DNA of 64,000 bases, from contig NZ_CP183303.1 in the NCBI RefSeq assembly GCF_048541585.1, positions 2,356,001-2,420,000 of the forward strand, given 5' to 3'. This stretch comes from Legionella_C sp048541585. GTDB taxonomy: Bacteria > Pseudomonadota > Gammaproteobacteria > Legionellales > Legionellaceae. Of this stretch, positions 16,843-26,156 are shown piece after piece. Position 1 is the stretch's first letter; every line of letters begins with the position of its first letter. The translations under genes were made by a program, and so were the position numbers. The notes beneath the pieces are model-generated. The model ran no database searches. It was not told the origin of the DNA and saw only the letters and a list, made by a program, of their open reading frames with translations.

Positions 16843-19383
16843 TTATTTTATACGTTGGGATTTAGCAGTTGCACTTGAGGTCATTATATTTACTGTTAAA
16901 ACATTATCTACGAAAGATAGTGCTTTATATTTTTCAGTTTGACTTTTTATATCCTCATAATCGATGTTAGCGGCTTCTAATAATGAGGTTATCAACAAAT
17001 CAGGTGTTGTTTCTAATTCTTCAGCAGCTTCGCTTACTGAGTTTGTAGAAAATATTATGGTAGCTACGTCATTAAGAGGCATTGCTTTGATTTCTTTAGG
17101 AGGTAGTTTTCTTTTTAAATTGTGAGTTTCTTTAAAGAAAGCGTAAGTTGTCACTGATATGGAAGCTGCAGAAGAAACAGAAGGCTCTGGTGTTAATCCT
17201 TGCCCAGCTTCTATTATTTGGTCCCCTTCCAAGCTGTCTTGAGAAAAATTACTTTCTATATTATCTGTAATTTCTGACCTAGCACTTATGTCTAGATCAT
17301 CTGCTACGATAGTGTCAAGATTTACTCTATTAATTTTTGCAACCTCTATGAGCTCGTCATACGCCTCCTCCCAAGCCTCTACCTCTCTTTGTGCCCCTTC
17401 TAAACTGTCTTGGGAAAAATTACTTTCTATAGTATCTGTAATTTCTGAGCTAGCACTTATGTCTAGATCATCTGCTACGATAGTGTCAAGATCTGTTCTA
17501 TTAATTTTTGCAACGTCCATGAGCCCGTCATACGCCTCCCTCCAAGCCGCTTTACCTACCTCCTCGCTAGGCCAGACAGTTTTCATAACTTCATAAGTTA
17601 AGGGCTTTGCCACCCCATGGGCATCTAAATAGGTAACTTTGCCAAGATGTCTCTGCAGTGTGGCCTGTCCTACACCTAACCGACCTGCTGCCTCTTGTAG
17701 AGAATTGCTTTGTAAAATAACTGCATGGATTTGGCGCATGGTTTTTTGAGTAAGGTCAATTTTTATGACATTCATGGGCTCCTCATACGCCTCTCCCCAA
17801 GCTGCTTTACCTACCTCCTCGCTAGGCCAGACAGTTTTCATGACTTCATAAGTTAAGGGCTGCGCCATCCCTTGGGCGTCTAAATAGGTAACTTTGCCAA
17901 GATGTCTCTGCAGTGTGGTATCTCTTACACCTAACCGACCTGCTGCCTCTTGTAGAGAATTGCTTTGTAAAATAGCTGCATGGATTTGGCGCATGGTTTT
18001 TTGAGTAAGGTCAATTTTTATGGCGTTCATGGGCTCCTCATACGCCTCATTCCAAGCTGCTTTACCTACCTCCTCGTTAGGCCAGACAGTTTTCATGGCT
18101 TCATAGGTTAAGGGCTGCGCCGTCCCGTGGGCATCTAAATAAGTAACTTTGCCGAGATGACTTCGCAGTGTCGCATGTGCCACACCTAACCGACCTGCTG
18201 CCTCTTGTAGAGAATTGCTTTGTAAAATAACTGCATGAATTTGGCGCATGGTTTTTTGAGTAAGGTCAATTCTTTTTGTGGCCTTCATGAGCTCCTCATA
18301 CGCCTCTCCCCAAGCCGCTTTACCTACCTCCTCGCTAGGCCAGACAGTTCTCATGGCTTCATAAGTTAAGGGCTGCGCCATCCCTTGGGCGTCTAAATAG
18401 GTAACTTTGCCAAGATGTCTCTGCAGTGTGGTATCTCTTACACCTAACCGACCTGCTGCCTCTTGTAGAGAATTGCTTTGTAAAATAACTGCATGGATTT
18501 GGCGCATGGTTTTTTGAGAAAGATCAATTCTTTTTGTGGCCTTCATGGGTCCCTCATATGCCTCCCCCCAAGCTGCTTTGCCTACCTCCTCGCTAGGCCA
18601 GACAGTTTTCATGGCTTCATAAGTTAAGGGCTGCGCTATTCCTTGGGCATCTAAATAGGTAACTTTGCCAAGATGACTTCGCAATGTGGCATCTGTTACA
18701 CCTAACCGACCTGCTGCCTCTTGTAAAGAATTGCTTTGTAAAATAGCTGCATGGATTTGGCGTATGGTTTTTTGAGTAAGATCAATTCTTTTTGTGGCCT
18801 TCATAGGTTCCTCATACGCCTCTCCCCAAGCCGCTTTACCTACCTCCTCGCTAGGCCAGACAGTTTTCATGGCTTCATAAGTTAAGGGCTGCGCCATCCC
18901 TTGGGCATCTAAATAGGTAACTTTGCCAAGATGTCTCTGCAGTGTGGCCTGTCCTACACCTAACCGGCCTGCTGCCTCTTGTAGAGAATTGCTTTGTAAA
19001 ATAACTGCATGAATTTGGCGCATGGTTTTTTGAGTAAGGTCAATTCTTTTTGTGGCCTTCATGGCCTCCTCATACGCCTCATTCCAAGCTGCTTTGCCTA
19101 CCTCCTCGCTAGGCCAGACAGTTTTCATAACTTCATAAGTTAAGGACTGTGCCATCCCTTGGGCATCTAAATAGGTAACTTTGCCGAGATGATTTCGCAA
19201 TGTGGCATCTGTTACACCTAACCGACCTGCTGCCTCTTGTAGAGAATTGCTTTGTAAAATAACTGCATGGATTTGGCGCATGGTTTTTTGAGTAAGGTCA
19301 ATTTTTATGGCGTTCATGGGTCCCTCATACGCCTCCCCCCAAGCTGCTTTGCCTAACCCCTCGCTAGGCCAGACAGTTTTCAT
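16843..19383 (-). CDS. HTH-repeat protein, C-terminal part (units 12-18 and tail)
   Basis: This is the second half of the gene split by a 2-bp insertion near 19425. It holds seven repeat units of 85-86 residues. The Fis-like helix-turn-helix core is NSLQEAAGRLG, two to three variable residues, TL, two variable residues and HLGK; the linker contains LTYEAMKTVWPSEE and GKAAW. The tail has two copies of an acidic 50-residue segment (TDLDTIVADDLDIS, then SEITD and SNFSQDSLEG). One diverged unit follows (NSVSEAAEELETTPDLLITS), and the protein ends in SSATAKSQRIK. The listed ATG is internal to the original gene; whether it is used is unknown. See the N-terminal half and the repeat entry. Confidence 0.75.
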   Translation of the reverse strand: MKTVWPSEGLGKAAWGEAYEGPMNAIKIDLTQKTMRQIHAVILQSNSLQEAAGRLGVTDATLRNHLGKVTYLDAQGMAQSLTYEVMKTVWPSEEVGKAAWNEAYEEAMKATKRIDLTQKTMRQIHAVILQSNSLQEAAGRLGVGQATLQRHLGKVTYLDAQGMAQPLTYEAMKTVWPSEEVGKAAWGEAYEEPMKATKRIDLTQKTIRQIHAAILQSNSLQEAAGRLGVTDATLRSHLGKVTYLDAQGIAQPLTYEAMKTVWPSEEVGKAAWGEAYEGPMKATKRIDLSQKTMRQIHAVILQSNSLQEAAGRLGVRDTTLQRHLGKVTYLDAQGMAQPLTYEAMRTVWPSEEVGKAAWGEAYEELMKATKRIDLTQKTMRQIHAVILQSNSLQEAAGRLGVAHATLRSHLGKVTYLDAHGTAQPLTYEAMKTVWPNEEVGKAAWNEAYEEPMNAIKIDLTQKTMRQIHAAILQSNSLQEAAGRLGVRDTTLQRHLGKVTYLDAQGMAQPLTYEVMKTVWPSEEVGKAAWGEAYEEPMNVIKIDLTQKTMRQIHAVILQSNSLQEAAGRLGVGQATLQRHLGKVTYLDAHGVAKPLTYEVMKTVWPSEEVGKAAWREAYDGLMDVAKINRTDLDTIVADDLDISASSEITDTIESNFSQDSLEGAQREVEAWEEAYDELIEVAKINRVNLDTIVADDLDISARSEITDNIESNFSQDSLEGDQIIEAGQGLTPEPSVSSAASISVTTYAFFKETHNLKRKLPPKEIKAMPLNDVATIIFSTNSVSEAAEELETTPDLLITSLLEAANIDYEDIKSQTEKYKALSFVDNVLTVNIMTSSATAKSQRIK

Positions 19384-22103
19384 GACTTCATAAGTTAAGG
19401 ACTGCGCTATCTCTCTTGGGCATCTAAATAGGTAACTTTGCCAAGATGTCTCTGCAGTGTGGTATCTCTTACACCTAACCGACCTGCTGCCTCTTGTAGA
19501 GAATTGCTTTGTAAAATAGCTGCATGGATTTGGCGCATGGTTTTTTGAGTAAGGCCAATTCTTTTTGTGGCCTTCATGGGTTCCTCATACACCTCCCCCC
19601 AAGCCGCTTTACCTACCTCCTCGCTAGGCCAGACAGTTTTCATAACTTCATAAGTTAAGGGCTGCGCTATCCCTTGGGCGTCTAAATAGGTAAATTTGCC
19701 GAGATGACTTCGCAGTGTCGCATGTGCCACACCTAACCGACCCGCTGCCCCTTGTAAAGAACTGTTTTGTAAAATAACTGCATGGATTTGGCGCATGGTT
19801 TTTTGAGAAAGATCAATTCTTTTTGTGGCCTTCATGGGTCCCTCATATGCCTCCCCCCAAGCTGCTTTGCCTACCTCCTCGCTAGGCCAGACAGTTTTCA
19901 TGGCTTCATAAGTTAAGGGCTGCGCTATTCCTTGGGCATCTAAATAGGTAACTTTCCCAAGATGACTTCGCAATGTGGCATCTGTTACACCTAACCGACC
20001 TGCTGCCTCTTGTAGAGAATTGCTTTGTAAAATAGCTGCATGAATTTGGCGCATGGTTTTTTGAGTAAGGTCAATTCTTTTTGTGGCATTCATGGGGCCC
20101 TCATACGCCTCCCCCCAAGCTGCTTTGCCTACCTCCTCGCTAGGCCAGACAGTTTTCATAGCTTCATAAGTTAAGGGCTGCGCTATTCCTTGGGCATCTA
20201 AATAGGTAACTTTGCCGAGATGACTCTGCAGTGTGGCATTTCTTACACCTAACTGACCTGCTGCCTTATTTAGGGAGGAACTTTCTAAAATAGCTGCATG
20301 GATTTGGCGCATGGTTTTTTGAGTAAGATCAATTCTTTTTGTGGTGTTCATAGGCTCTTCATACGCCTTCCCCCAAGCTGCTTTGCCTACCTCCTCGCTA
20401 GGCCAGACAGTTTTCATGGCTTCATAAGTTAAGGACTGCGCTATCCCTTGGGCATCTAAATAGGTAAATTTGCCGAGATGACTCTGCAGTGTGGCATCTG
20501 CCACACCTAACCGACCTACCGCATTATGTAGAGAGGAGCTTTCTAAGATAGCTGCATGGATTTGGCGCATGGTTTTTTGAGTAAGATCAATTTTTATGGC
20601 GTTCATGGGGCCCTCATACGCCTCCCCCCAAGCTGCTTTGCCTACCTCCTCGCTAGGCCAGACAGTTTTCATGGCTTCATAAGTTAAGGGCTGCGCTATT
20701 CCTTGGGCGTCTAAATAGGTAACTTTGCCAAGATGTCTCTGCAGTGTGGCATCTATTACACCTAACCGACCTGCTGCCTCTTGTAGAGAATTGCTTTGTA
20801 AAATAACTGCATGGATTTGGCGCATGGTTTTTTGAGTAAGGTCAATTTTTATGGCATTCATGGGTTCCTCATACACCTCTCCCCAAGCTGCTTTGCCTAA
20901 CCCCTCGCTAGGCCAGACAGTTTTCATGACTTCATAAGTTAAGGACTGCGCTATTCCTTGGGCGTCTAAATAGGTAACTTTGCCAAGATGTCTCTGTAGT
21001 GTGGCATCTATTATACCTAACCGACCTGCTGCCTCTTGTAGAGAATTGCTTTGTAAAATAACTGCATGGATTTGGCGCATGGTTTTTTGAGTAAGGTCAA
21101 TTCTTTCTGTGGCATTCATAGGTTCCTCATACGCCTCTCCCCAAGCCGCTTTGCCTACCTCCTCGCTAGGCCAGACAGTTTTCATGGCTTCATAAGTTAA
21201 GGGCTGCGCTATTCCTTGGGCATCTAAATAGGTAACTTTGCCGAGATGACTTCGCAGTGTGCGTTCTGACACACCTAACCGACCCGCTGCCCCTTGTAAA
21301 GAACTGTTTTGTAAAATAGCTTCATGGATTTGGCGCATGGTTTTTTGAGTAAGGTCAATTTTTATGGCATTCATGGGGCCCTCATACGCCTCCCCCCAAG
21401 CTGCTTTACCTACCTCCTCGCTAGGCCAGACAGTTTTCATGGCTTCATAAGTTAAGGGCTGCGCTATCCCTTGGGCATCTAAATAGGTAACCTTGCCAAG
21501 ATGTCTCTGCAGTGTGGCATTTCTTACACCTAACTGACCTGCTGCCTTATTTAGGGAGGAACTTTCTAAAATAACTGCATGGATTTGGCGCATGGTTTTT
21601 TGAGTAAGATCAATTTTTATGGCGTTCATGGGGCCCTCATACGCCTCCCCCCAAGCTGCTTTGCCTACCTCCTCGCTAGGCCAGACAGTTTTCATGGCTT
21701 CATAAGTTAAGGGCTGCGCTATTCCTTGGGCATCTAAATAGGTAACTTTGCCAAGATGTCTCTGCAGTGTGGACTGTGCTACACCTAGCCGACCTGCTGC
21801 CTCTTGTAGAGAATTGCTTTGTAAAATAGCTGCATGGATTTGGCGCATGGTTTTTTGAGTAAGATCAATTTTTATGGCGTTCATGGGACCCTCATACGCC
21901 TCCCCCCAAGCTGCTTTGCCTACCTCCTCGCTAGGCCAGACAGTTTTCATGGCTTCATAAGTTAAGGGCTGCGCTATTCCTTGGGCATCTAAATAGGTAA
22001 CTTTGCCGAGATGACTCTGCAGTGTGGCATCTGCCACACCTAACCGACCTGCTGCATTATGTAGGGAGGAACTTTCTAAAATAGCTGCATGGATTTGGCG
22101 CAT
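17482..22103 (-). repeat. 18 tandem coding repeats with variable recognition helix
   Basis: Eighteen units of 255 or 258 bp are nearly identical in DNA, linkers included. Residues 24-26 plus 29-30 of each unit, in gene order, read: ADA-QS, AQS-QR, RNA-QR, SER-RS, IDA-QR, IDA-QR, ADA-QS, RNA-QS, TDA-RS, AHA-RS, RDT-QR, TDA-RN, GQA-QR, TDA-RS, RDT-QR, AHA-RS, RDT-QR, GQA-QR. Residues 10-16 also fall into a few types (QSNSLQE, ESSSLHN, ESSSLNK, QNSSLQG). The rest of the unit hardly varies. In Fis-type motifs residues 24-30 lie in the DNA-reading helix. Confidence 0.9.
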
Positions 22104-22136
22104 AGTTTTTTGAGAAATCAAAGTAATTTTATTCAT
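19407..22136 (-). CDS. HTH-repeat protein, N-terminal part (units 1-11)
   Basis: This 909-residue frame opens with MNKITLISQKT and then runs straight into eleven repeat units, ending inside unit 11 at TYLDAQER. The sequence there reads CTATCTCTCTTGGG where other units read CTATCCCTTGGG: two extra bases cause the stop. Without them the gene would encode about 1763 residues with 18 units. There is no signal peptide or membrane segment. Each unit carries one predicted Fis-type HTH, so DNA binding is the best-supported role; the target and whether it acts in the bacterium or a host are unknown. The ribosome site (CGAGC) is weak. It is flanked upstream by insertion-sequence remains. Confidence 0.78.
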   Translation of the reverse strand: MNKITLISQKTMRQIHAAILESSSLHNAAGRLGVADATLQSHLGKVTYLDAQGIAQPLTYEAMKTVWPSEEVGKAAWGEAYEGPMNAIKIDLTQKTMRQIHAAILQSNSLQEAAGRLGVAQSTLQRHLGKVTYLDAQGIAQPLTYEAMKTVWPSEEVGKAAWGEAYEGPMNAIKIDLTQKTMRQIHAVILESSSLNKAAGQLGVRNATLQRHLGKVTYLDAQGIAQPLTYEAMKTVWPSEEVGKAAWGEAYEGPMNAIKIDLTQKTMRQIHEAILQNSSLQGAAGRLGVSERTLRSHLGKVTYLDAQGIAQPLTYEAMKTVWPSEEVGKAAWGEAYEEPMNATERIDLTQKTMRQIHAVILQSNSLQEAAGRLGIIDATLQRHLGKVTYLDAQGIAQSLTYEVMKTVWPSEGLGKAAWGEVYEEPMNAIKIDLTQKTMRQIHAVILQSNSLQEAAGRLGVIDATLQRHLGKVTYLDAQGIAQPLTYEAMKTVWPSEEVGKAAWGEAYEGPMNAIKIDLTQKTMRQIHAAILESSSLHNAVGRLGVADATLQSHLGKFTYLDAQGIAQSLTYEAMKTVWPSEEVGKAAWGKAYEEPMNTTKRIDLTQKTMRQIHAAILESSSLNKAAGQLGVRNATLQSHLGKVTYLDAQGIAQPLTYEAMKTVWPSEEVGKAAWGEAYEGPMNATKRIDLTQKTMRQIHAAILQSNSLQEAAGRLGVTDATLRSHLGKVTYLDAQGIAQPLTYEAMKTVWPSEEVGKAAWGEAYEGPMKATKRIDLSQKTMRQIHAVILQNSSLQGAAGRLGVAHATLRSHLGKFTYLDAQGIAQPLTYEVMKTVWPSEEVGKAAWGEVYEEPMKATKRIGLTQKTMRQIHAAILQSNSLQEAAGRLGVRDTTLQRHLGKVTYLDAQER

Positions 22137-22236
22137 TTATTGCTCGTTTTGTTCAAAAATTTATATATTTTTAAATTATAGATTAGAAAAATTTAAATTA
22201 ATTACCTTAAATGTAGGAGCAATGTTTACTATTTAG

Positions 22237-22700
22237 GGTCCTGTTGCAAAAAATAAAGTAACGTTATAATTGTTTTTATTTAGAGCAATTATGAGCTTAA
22301 AAGTCTAATTGATTTTAAATGGCATCATTTTCATGGCGAAGTAATTCTGGCAATGTGTGCGTTGGCAGTGTAAATATGGCATCAGTTACCATTTCTTAAA
22401 AAATGATGGCTGAGCGAGGTCTTTTAATTGATCACACTAGTATTTATTTTTGGATACAATACTATGTGACTGAATTAAAAAAACGATTCGGCTGGTATAA
22501 AAAACACTATGCAAGCCATTGGCATTTAATTTAATAGCATAAACAATGGTAAAAATAAGGTAACAAAGCTTATCATTAACTTTTAAACGCCAAGATAATA
22601 GCATACTAACTCTACTAGAAAAATATGGCTCTCAAAAAATGGCCTTGTCTAATTAGTTGCAAACCATCAAAAAATTTACGTGGCTATGATTTTGTCTAAA
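22237..22700 (+). mobile_element. IS6-family transposase remnant
   Basis: The plus strand, across several frameshifts and stops, reads KWHHFHGEVILAMCAL, KYGISYHFLK and MMAERGLLIDHTSIYFWIQY, then ELKKRFGWYKKHYA. This is the start of an IS6/IS26-type DDE transposase. The likely left end GGGTCCTGTTGCAAA at 22237-22251 matches IS6 terminal repeats. The rest up to about 22980 is A/T-rich decayed sequence with no gene. The element is inactive. Confidence 0.75.
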
Positions 22701-23082
22701 ATAAATAATTTAGGTTTGCCCATTATTCAAAGTAACCATTTGGGATTTAATGAACTGCACCTTTTACGTCTCAGTTGTAAATCCAAATAAGGCTACAGCT
22801 TTGGATTGCGTTAGACCTTCTTTTATCACCGCTTTTCTTCTTGATTACTGTAATTCGAATATCATTAGTTTTCTATCGTCCATTCTTACACTTTAAAACC
22901 AAAATTTCTTGCATTATAAAGGGGTAACAGCCTTGTTATAATTTAGTACCGGGTTAATATATTAATACCCAATACGTTAATATTTATTAATGAATCTCTC
23001 ATCTATATCAAACACTCAATTTGCATACTAAGTTGGTAACAATAAATCACCAACTCAGTATGCAGGATGGTTCATTTGTATA

Positions 23083-24029
23083 TTGAATATATCTTTTCGT
23101 AAAGAGAAGAGAGGTCCATTAGAATTGATCATTGTATTGGGCCGGATGGAGGTACTAAGGGTTCATTTGAGGATAATGCCTCGTAATGTAGTCGTAGTAC
23201 TCCATCCTATTTTTGTTCCCTATAAGCATAAACAAATAACCTTATGTGCTTTTGAGGCAACAGGAGGCTATGAGAAAAATTAATTAATTGTTTTGAAGCG
23301 CTTTATTTACCTTATCGGATGCTGCATGCAAATCATATTAGAGCTTATGCTAAAGCATTAGGTATTCTCGCTAAAACAGATAAACTTGATGCAAAAGTAA
23401 TTCATGATTATGTCATGGCAGTTTCCTTAGATGCAGCAAGCTCAAAAAATGAAAACCAAGATATTAGGGATCTATTAAATCGTCGAGAGCAACTTATTGC
23501 TATGCGCATTGAAGAGTCAAATCGATTAGAAACCATGACTAATAAAGTTCTTATTAAATCATTTAGAGCACATATTAAATGGATTGAAAAACAAATAGAA
23601 AACATTGAGGCGCAATTAGTTAAGTGTGTAAACAGCAACGATTCAGTTAAATTTTTATTTGAGCTATATACCTCTATTCCAGGTATTGGGCTAATCACAG
23701 CGGTTCGGCTAATAGCTGATTTACCTGAACTGCTTACTCACACCGATAAACAATTAGCAGCATTGATAGGTGTTGCACCAATGAATAACGATAGTGGTAA
23801 GATGCGTGGTTATCGGCGGATAATAGCAGGTAGAGCTAAAATTAGGCGTCTATTGTACTTAGCGACTATCTCAGCAATAAAATGCAACCCACTGATTAAA
23901 TCGTTTTATAATAAGCTGAAAAGCAAGGGTAAACTTGGAAAAGTAGCCATCATAGCAAGCTCAAGAAAGCTATTAACCGTCCTAAGAAGCAAAGCTCAAA
24001 ATAAAATCCCTTGGGTTGCTATATATTAG
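23083..24029 (+). mobile_element. IS110-family transposase remnant
   Basis: Two frames (23083-23283 and 23319-24029) form a broken IS110/IS1111-type transposase. The N-terminal piece has CAFEATGGYEKN; the second has HANHIRAYAKALGILAKTDK then LDAKVIHDY and the C-terminal Transposase_20 region SIPGIGLITAVRLIADLPE with APMNNDSGKMRG, containing the conserved serine. The junction at 23283-23319 is frameshifted and the N-terminal DEDD domain is eroded, so it is not functional. It lies between the IS6 remnant and emrB. The spacer 24030-24599 shows no gene. Confidence 0.85.
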
Positions 24030-24409
24030 TTAAATAGCTTAAAAATACTTGTTTTAGAATACAGATGCTTGTATGTGGTGTAAAACATTCTGAAAAAACC
24101 GGCTCCCTCAATCCACCAAGCAAATCATGACGATTATGATTTACTTCCATCAATTTAGATTTCATGATTTAAGAAGTATTACACACAACATATTCAAAAA
24201 CATTTGAACTGTGAATTTTCAAGGCTAGTCAGTTATAATCGTTTTGTATAGAGTTAATGCCCTCGATCATTTATTAATAGGCTTAGCGTCATATACTTTA
24301 CAACCCCAAAAACCTTCTCTTAACTCATGTGCAAACTTATTAAAGGCGCCTTAATAATATCGAAAGCTCGTTATTTAAGCTTTTAATATTGTTATTATTA
24401 TTTTATAAG

Positions 24410-24426
24410 TAATGTGCTAAATTAAA
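24410..24426. repeat. 17-bp direct repeat with 16615-16631
   Basis: TAATGTGCTAAATTAAA occurs at 16615-16631 and again at 24410-24426, each time downstream of an emrB 3' end. The two copies frame the repeat-gene and insertion-sequence block. They fit the duplication of the emrB end seen at 16670-16813. Confidence 0.6.
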
Positions 24427-24599
24427 GATTATATTTAATTTTTAATTGGTATTAGAATTCTTTCCAAACTTGTTAGAGCGCACTAAGTGATAAGTTGCGC
24501 CAGCACAGAGCGAAGTGTACAAGAATACATAAGAATTTAAGCACTGCCGCAACTTGCCGACTGGCTTCTGTGATAGAGTTTGGGATGAAATCTATTAAG

Positions 24600-26156
24600 T
24601 TAATGAGCAACAGAACTTAGATCATCAAGCTTCACTTTTTTAGGTTTAGTAATCCAAATTAAAGGAATTAAAGTAATAAAAATAAAGGCAGACACTCTAA
24701 AGATATCATTAAGGCCTAGCATATTAGCTTGAATATTTACCATGTAATTAAAAATTGCGTATTGTTGCTCCTGATTAAGACCTAACAAATTATGCAAATT
24801 TGACAAATAATCGGTAAAAGTAGAAGTAAATAAAGTGGCCTGCTCGGTTAGTTGCGCATGATGCACAATCGCGCGATGACTCCATAAAGTATTTGTAATG
24901 GATGTACCGATAGCACCTGAAAAAATTCGCACAAAATTCGATAAGCCAGCTGCAGCCGGTACTTTTTCCGGGCTAAGTCCAGAAAGGATAATTGTAGTTA
25001 AAGGTATAAAAAACATAGCCATTGGAATACCTTGTAATAAGGTTGGTATTATCAGATGATTAATGTCAATTGTCGTTGTATACAAGGACCGCATGTAAAA
25101 AACCGCACCAAATAAAATAAATGCACAAGTTACAATAATACGCGCATCAGTTTTTGGCAAAATTTTACCTAATATAGGCGATAAAATTACTGCAAAAATC
25201 CCTAATGGAGCCATAACTAGGCCAGCATGTAAGGAGGGATAACCTAAGTCCTGCTGTATCCACTGTGGTAATAAGACAAAAGTGCCAAAAAAAACGCCAT
25301 AAGCTACTGAGATAGCAATAGTTCCACCGGCAAAGTTGCGGCCTTTAAAAAGCCTTAAATCGATAACGGGATTTTCTGTGGTTAATTCCCAAACTAAAAA
25401 ATAACAAAAACTAATAAAAGCAAGGATCGCTAAGATAATAATTGTAGAAGAGTTAAACCAATCTAAGTCTTTACCTTTATCAAGCATAATTTGAAAAGCC
25501 CCTACCCAAAGGATAAGCAAAAATAAGCCTAATTTATCAATCGGTAGCTTAAGTATTGGGGTTTCGCGATCACGATAGATCATCCAAGTTACAATTCCTG
25601 CAAATATTCCAATTGGTAAATTAATATAAAAAATCCAAGACCAACTATAACTATCAGTAATCCAGCCGCCTAAAGTAGGCCCTGCGATAGGCCCGACAGT
25701 AGCAGTCATTCCCCATAAAGCTAACGCAATAGCGCTTTTTTCTTTAGGATAGGAGCCTAGTAAAATAGCTTGAGAAAGAGGAATAAGTGGGCCTGCAACT
25801 AAACCTTGTAAAATACGTGCAGCTAATAACATTGTTAAATTAGTTGCAACTCCACAGCAAAATGAAGCAAAAACAAATAGGAAAATAGCACTGATAAAAA
25901 GTTTTACTTGTCCTAACCGCTGCGTAAGCCAACCAGTTAAAGGTATAGAAATAGCATTTGCAGCAGAAAAAAGTGTGATTACCCAAGTCCCTTCATCTAC
26001 AGATACTCCTAAAGAACCTGCAATGGTTGGAATAGCAACGTTAGCAATCGACGAATCAAGCACTATCATAAAAGTAGCTAAGGCAACAGCAATCGTCGCT
26101 ATAACTAATTTACTACCCGCAAGAGGCGGGTAATTTACAAGATTAGATGTTTGCAT
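24600..26156 (-). CDS. emrB: EmrB-type DHA2 multidrug exporter
   Basis: This 518-residue major-facilitator protein has the 14 membrane segments of the DHA2 group. It contains VDEGTWVITLFSAANAISIP, the motif C region GPIAGPTLGGWITDSYSW and WIFYINLPIG, all characteristic of EmrB. It would export drugs or metabolites by proton antiport through the fusion protein encoded just upstream. Its start overlaps the emrA stop by 14 bp. The C-terminal end (ITKPKKVKLDDLSSVAH) recurs as a fragment at 16670-16813, so part of this gene has been duplicated across the accessory block. Confidence 0.93.
   Translation of the reverse strand: MQTSNLVNYPPLAGSKLVIATIAVALATFMIVLDSSIANVAIPTIAGSLGVSVDEGTWVITLFSAANAISIPLTGWLTQRLGQVKLFISAIFLFVFASFCCGVATNLTMLLAARILQGLVAGPLIPLSQAILLGSYPKEKSAIALALWGMTATVGPIAGPTLGGWITDSYSWSWIFYINLPIGIFAGIVTWMIYRDRETPILKLPIDKLGLFLLILWVGAFQIMLDKGKDLDWFNSSTIIILAILAFISFCYFLVWELTTENPVIDLRLFKGRNFAGGTIAISVAYGVFFGTFVLLPQWIQQDLGYPSLHAGLVMAPLGIFAVILSPILGKILPKTDARIIVTCAFILFGAVFYMRSLYTTTIDINHLIIPTLLQGIPMAMFFIPLTTIILSGLSPEKVPAAAGLSNFVRIFSGAIGTSITNTLWSHRAIVHHAQLTEQATLFTSTFTDYLSNLHNLLGLNQEQQYAIFNYMVNIQANMLGLNDIFRVSAFIFITLIPLIWITKPKKVKLDDLSSVAH

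Noticed and set aside
17288..17596. 102-codon plus-strand frame inside the repeat gene
   Set aside because: It is the antisense shadow of the repeat protein's tail and follows its codons.
16843..22136. CRISPR array or noncoding satellite at the large repeat
   Set aside because: Units are 255-258 bp, a multiple of 3, stay open in one frame, and differ at amino-acid positions; no spacers exist.
22700..22980. Further coding remains between the IS6 and IS110 remnants
   Set aside because: No continuous frame or recognisable motif was found; sequence looks like decayed spacer.
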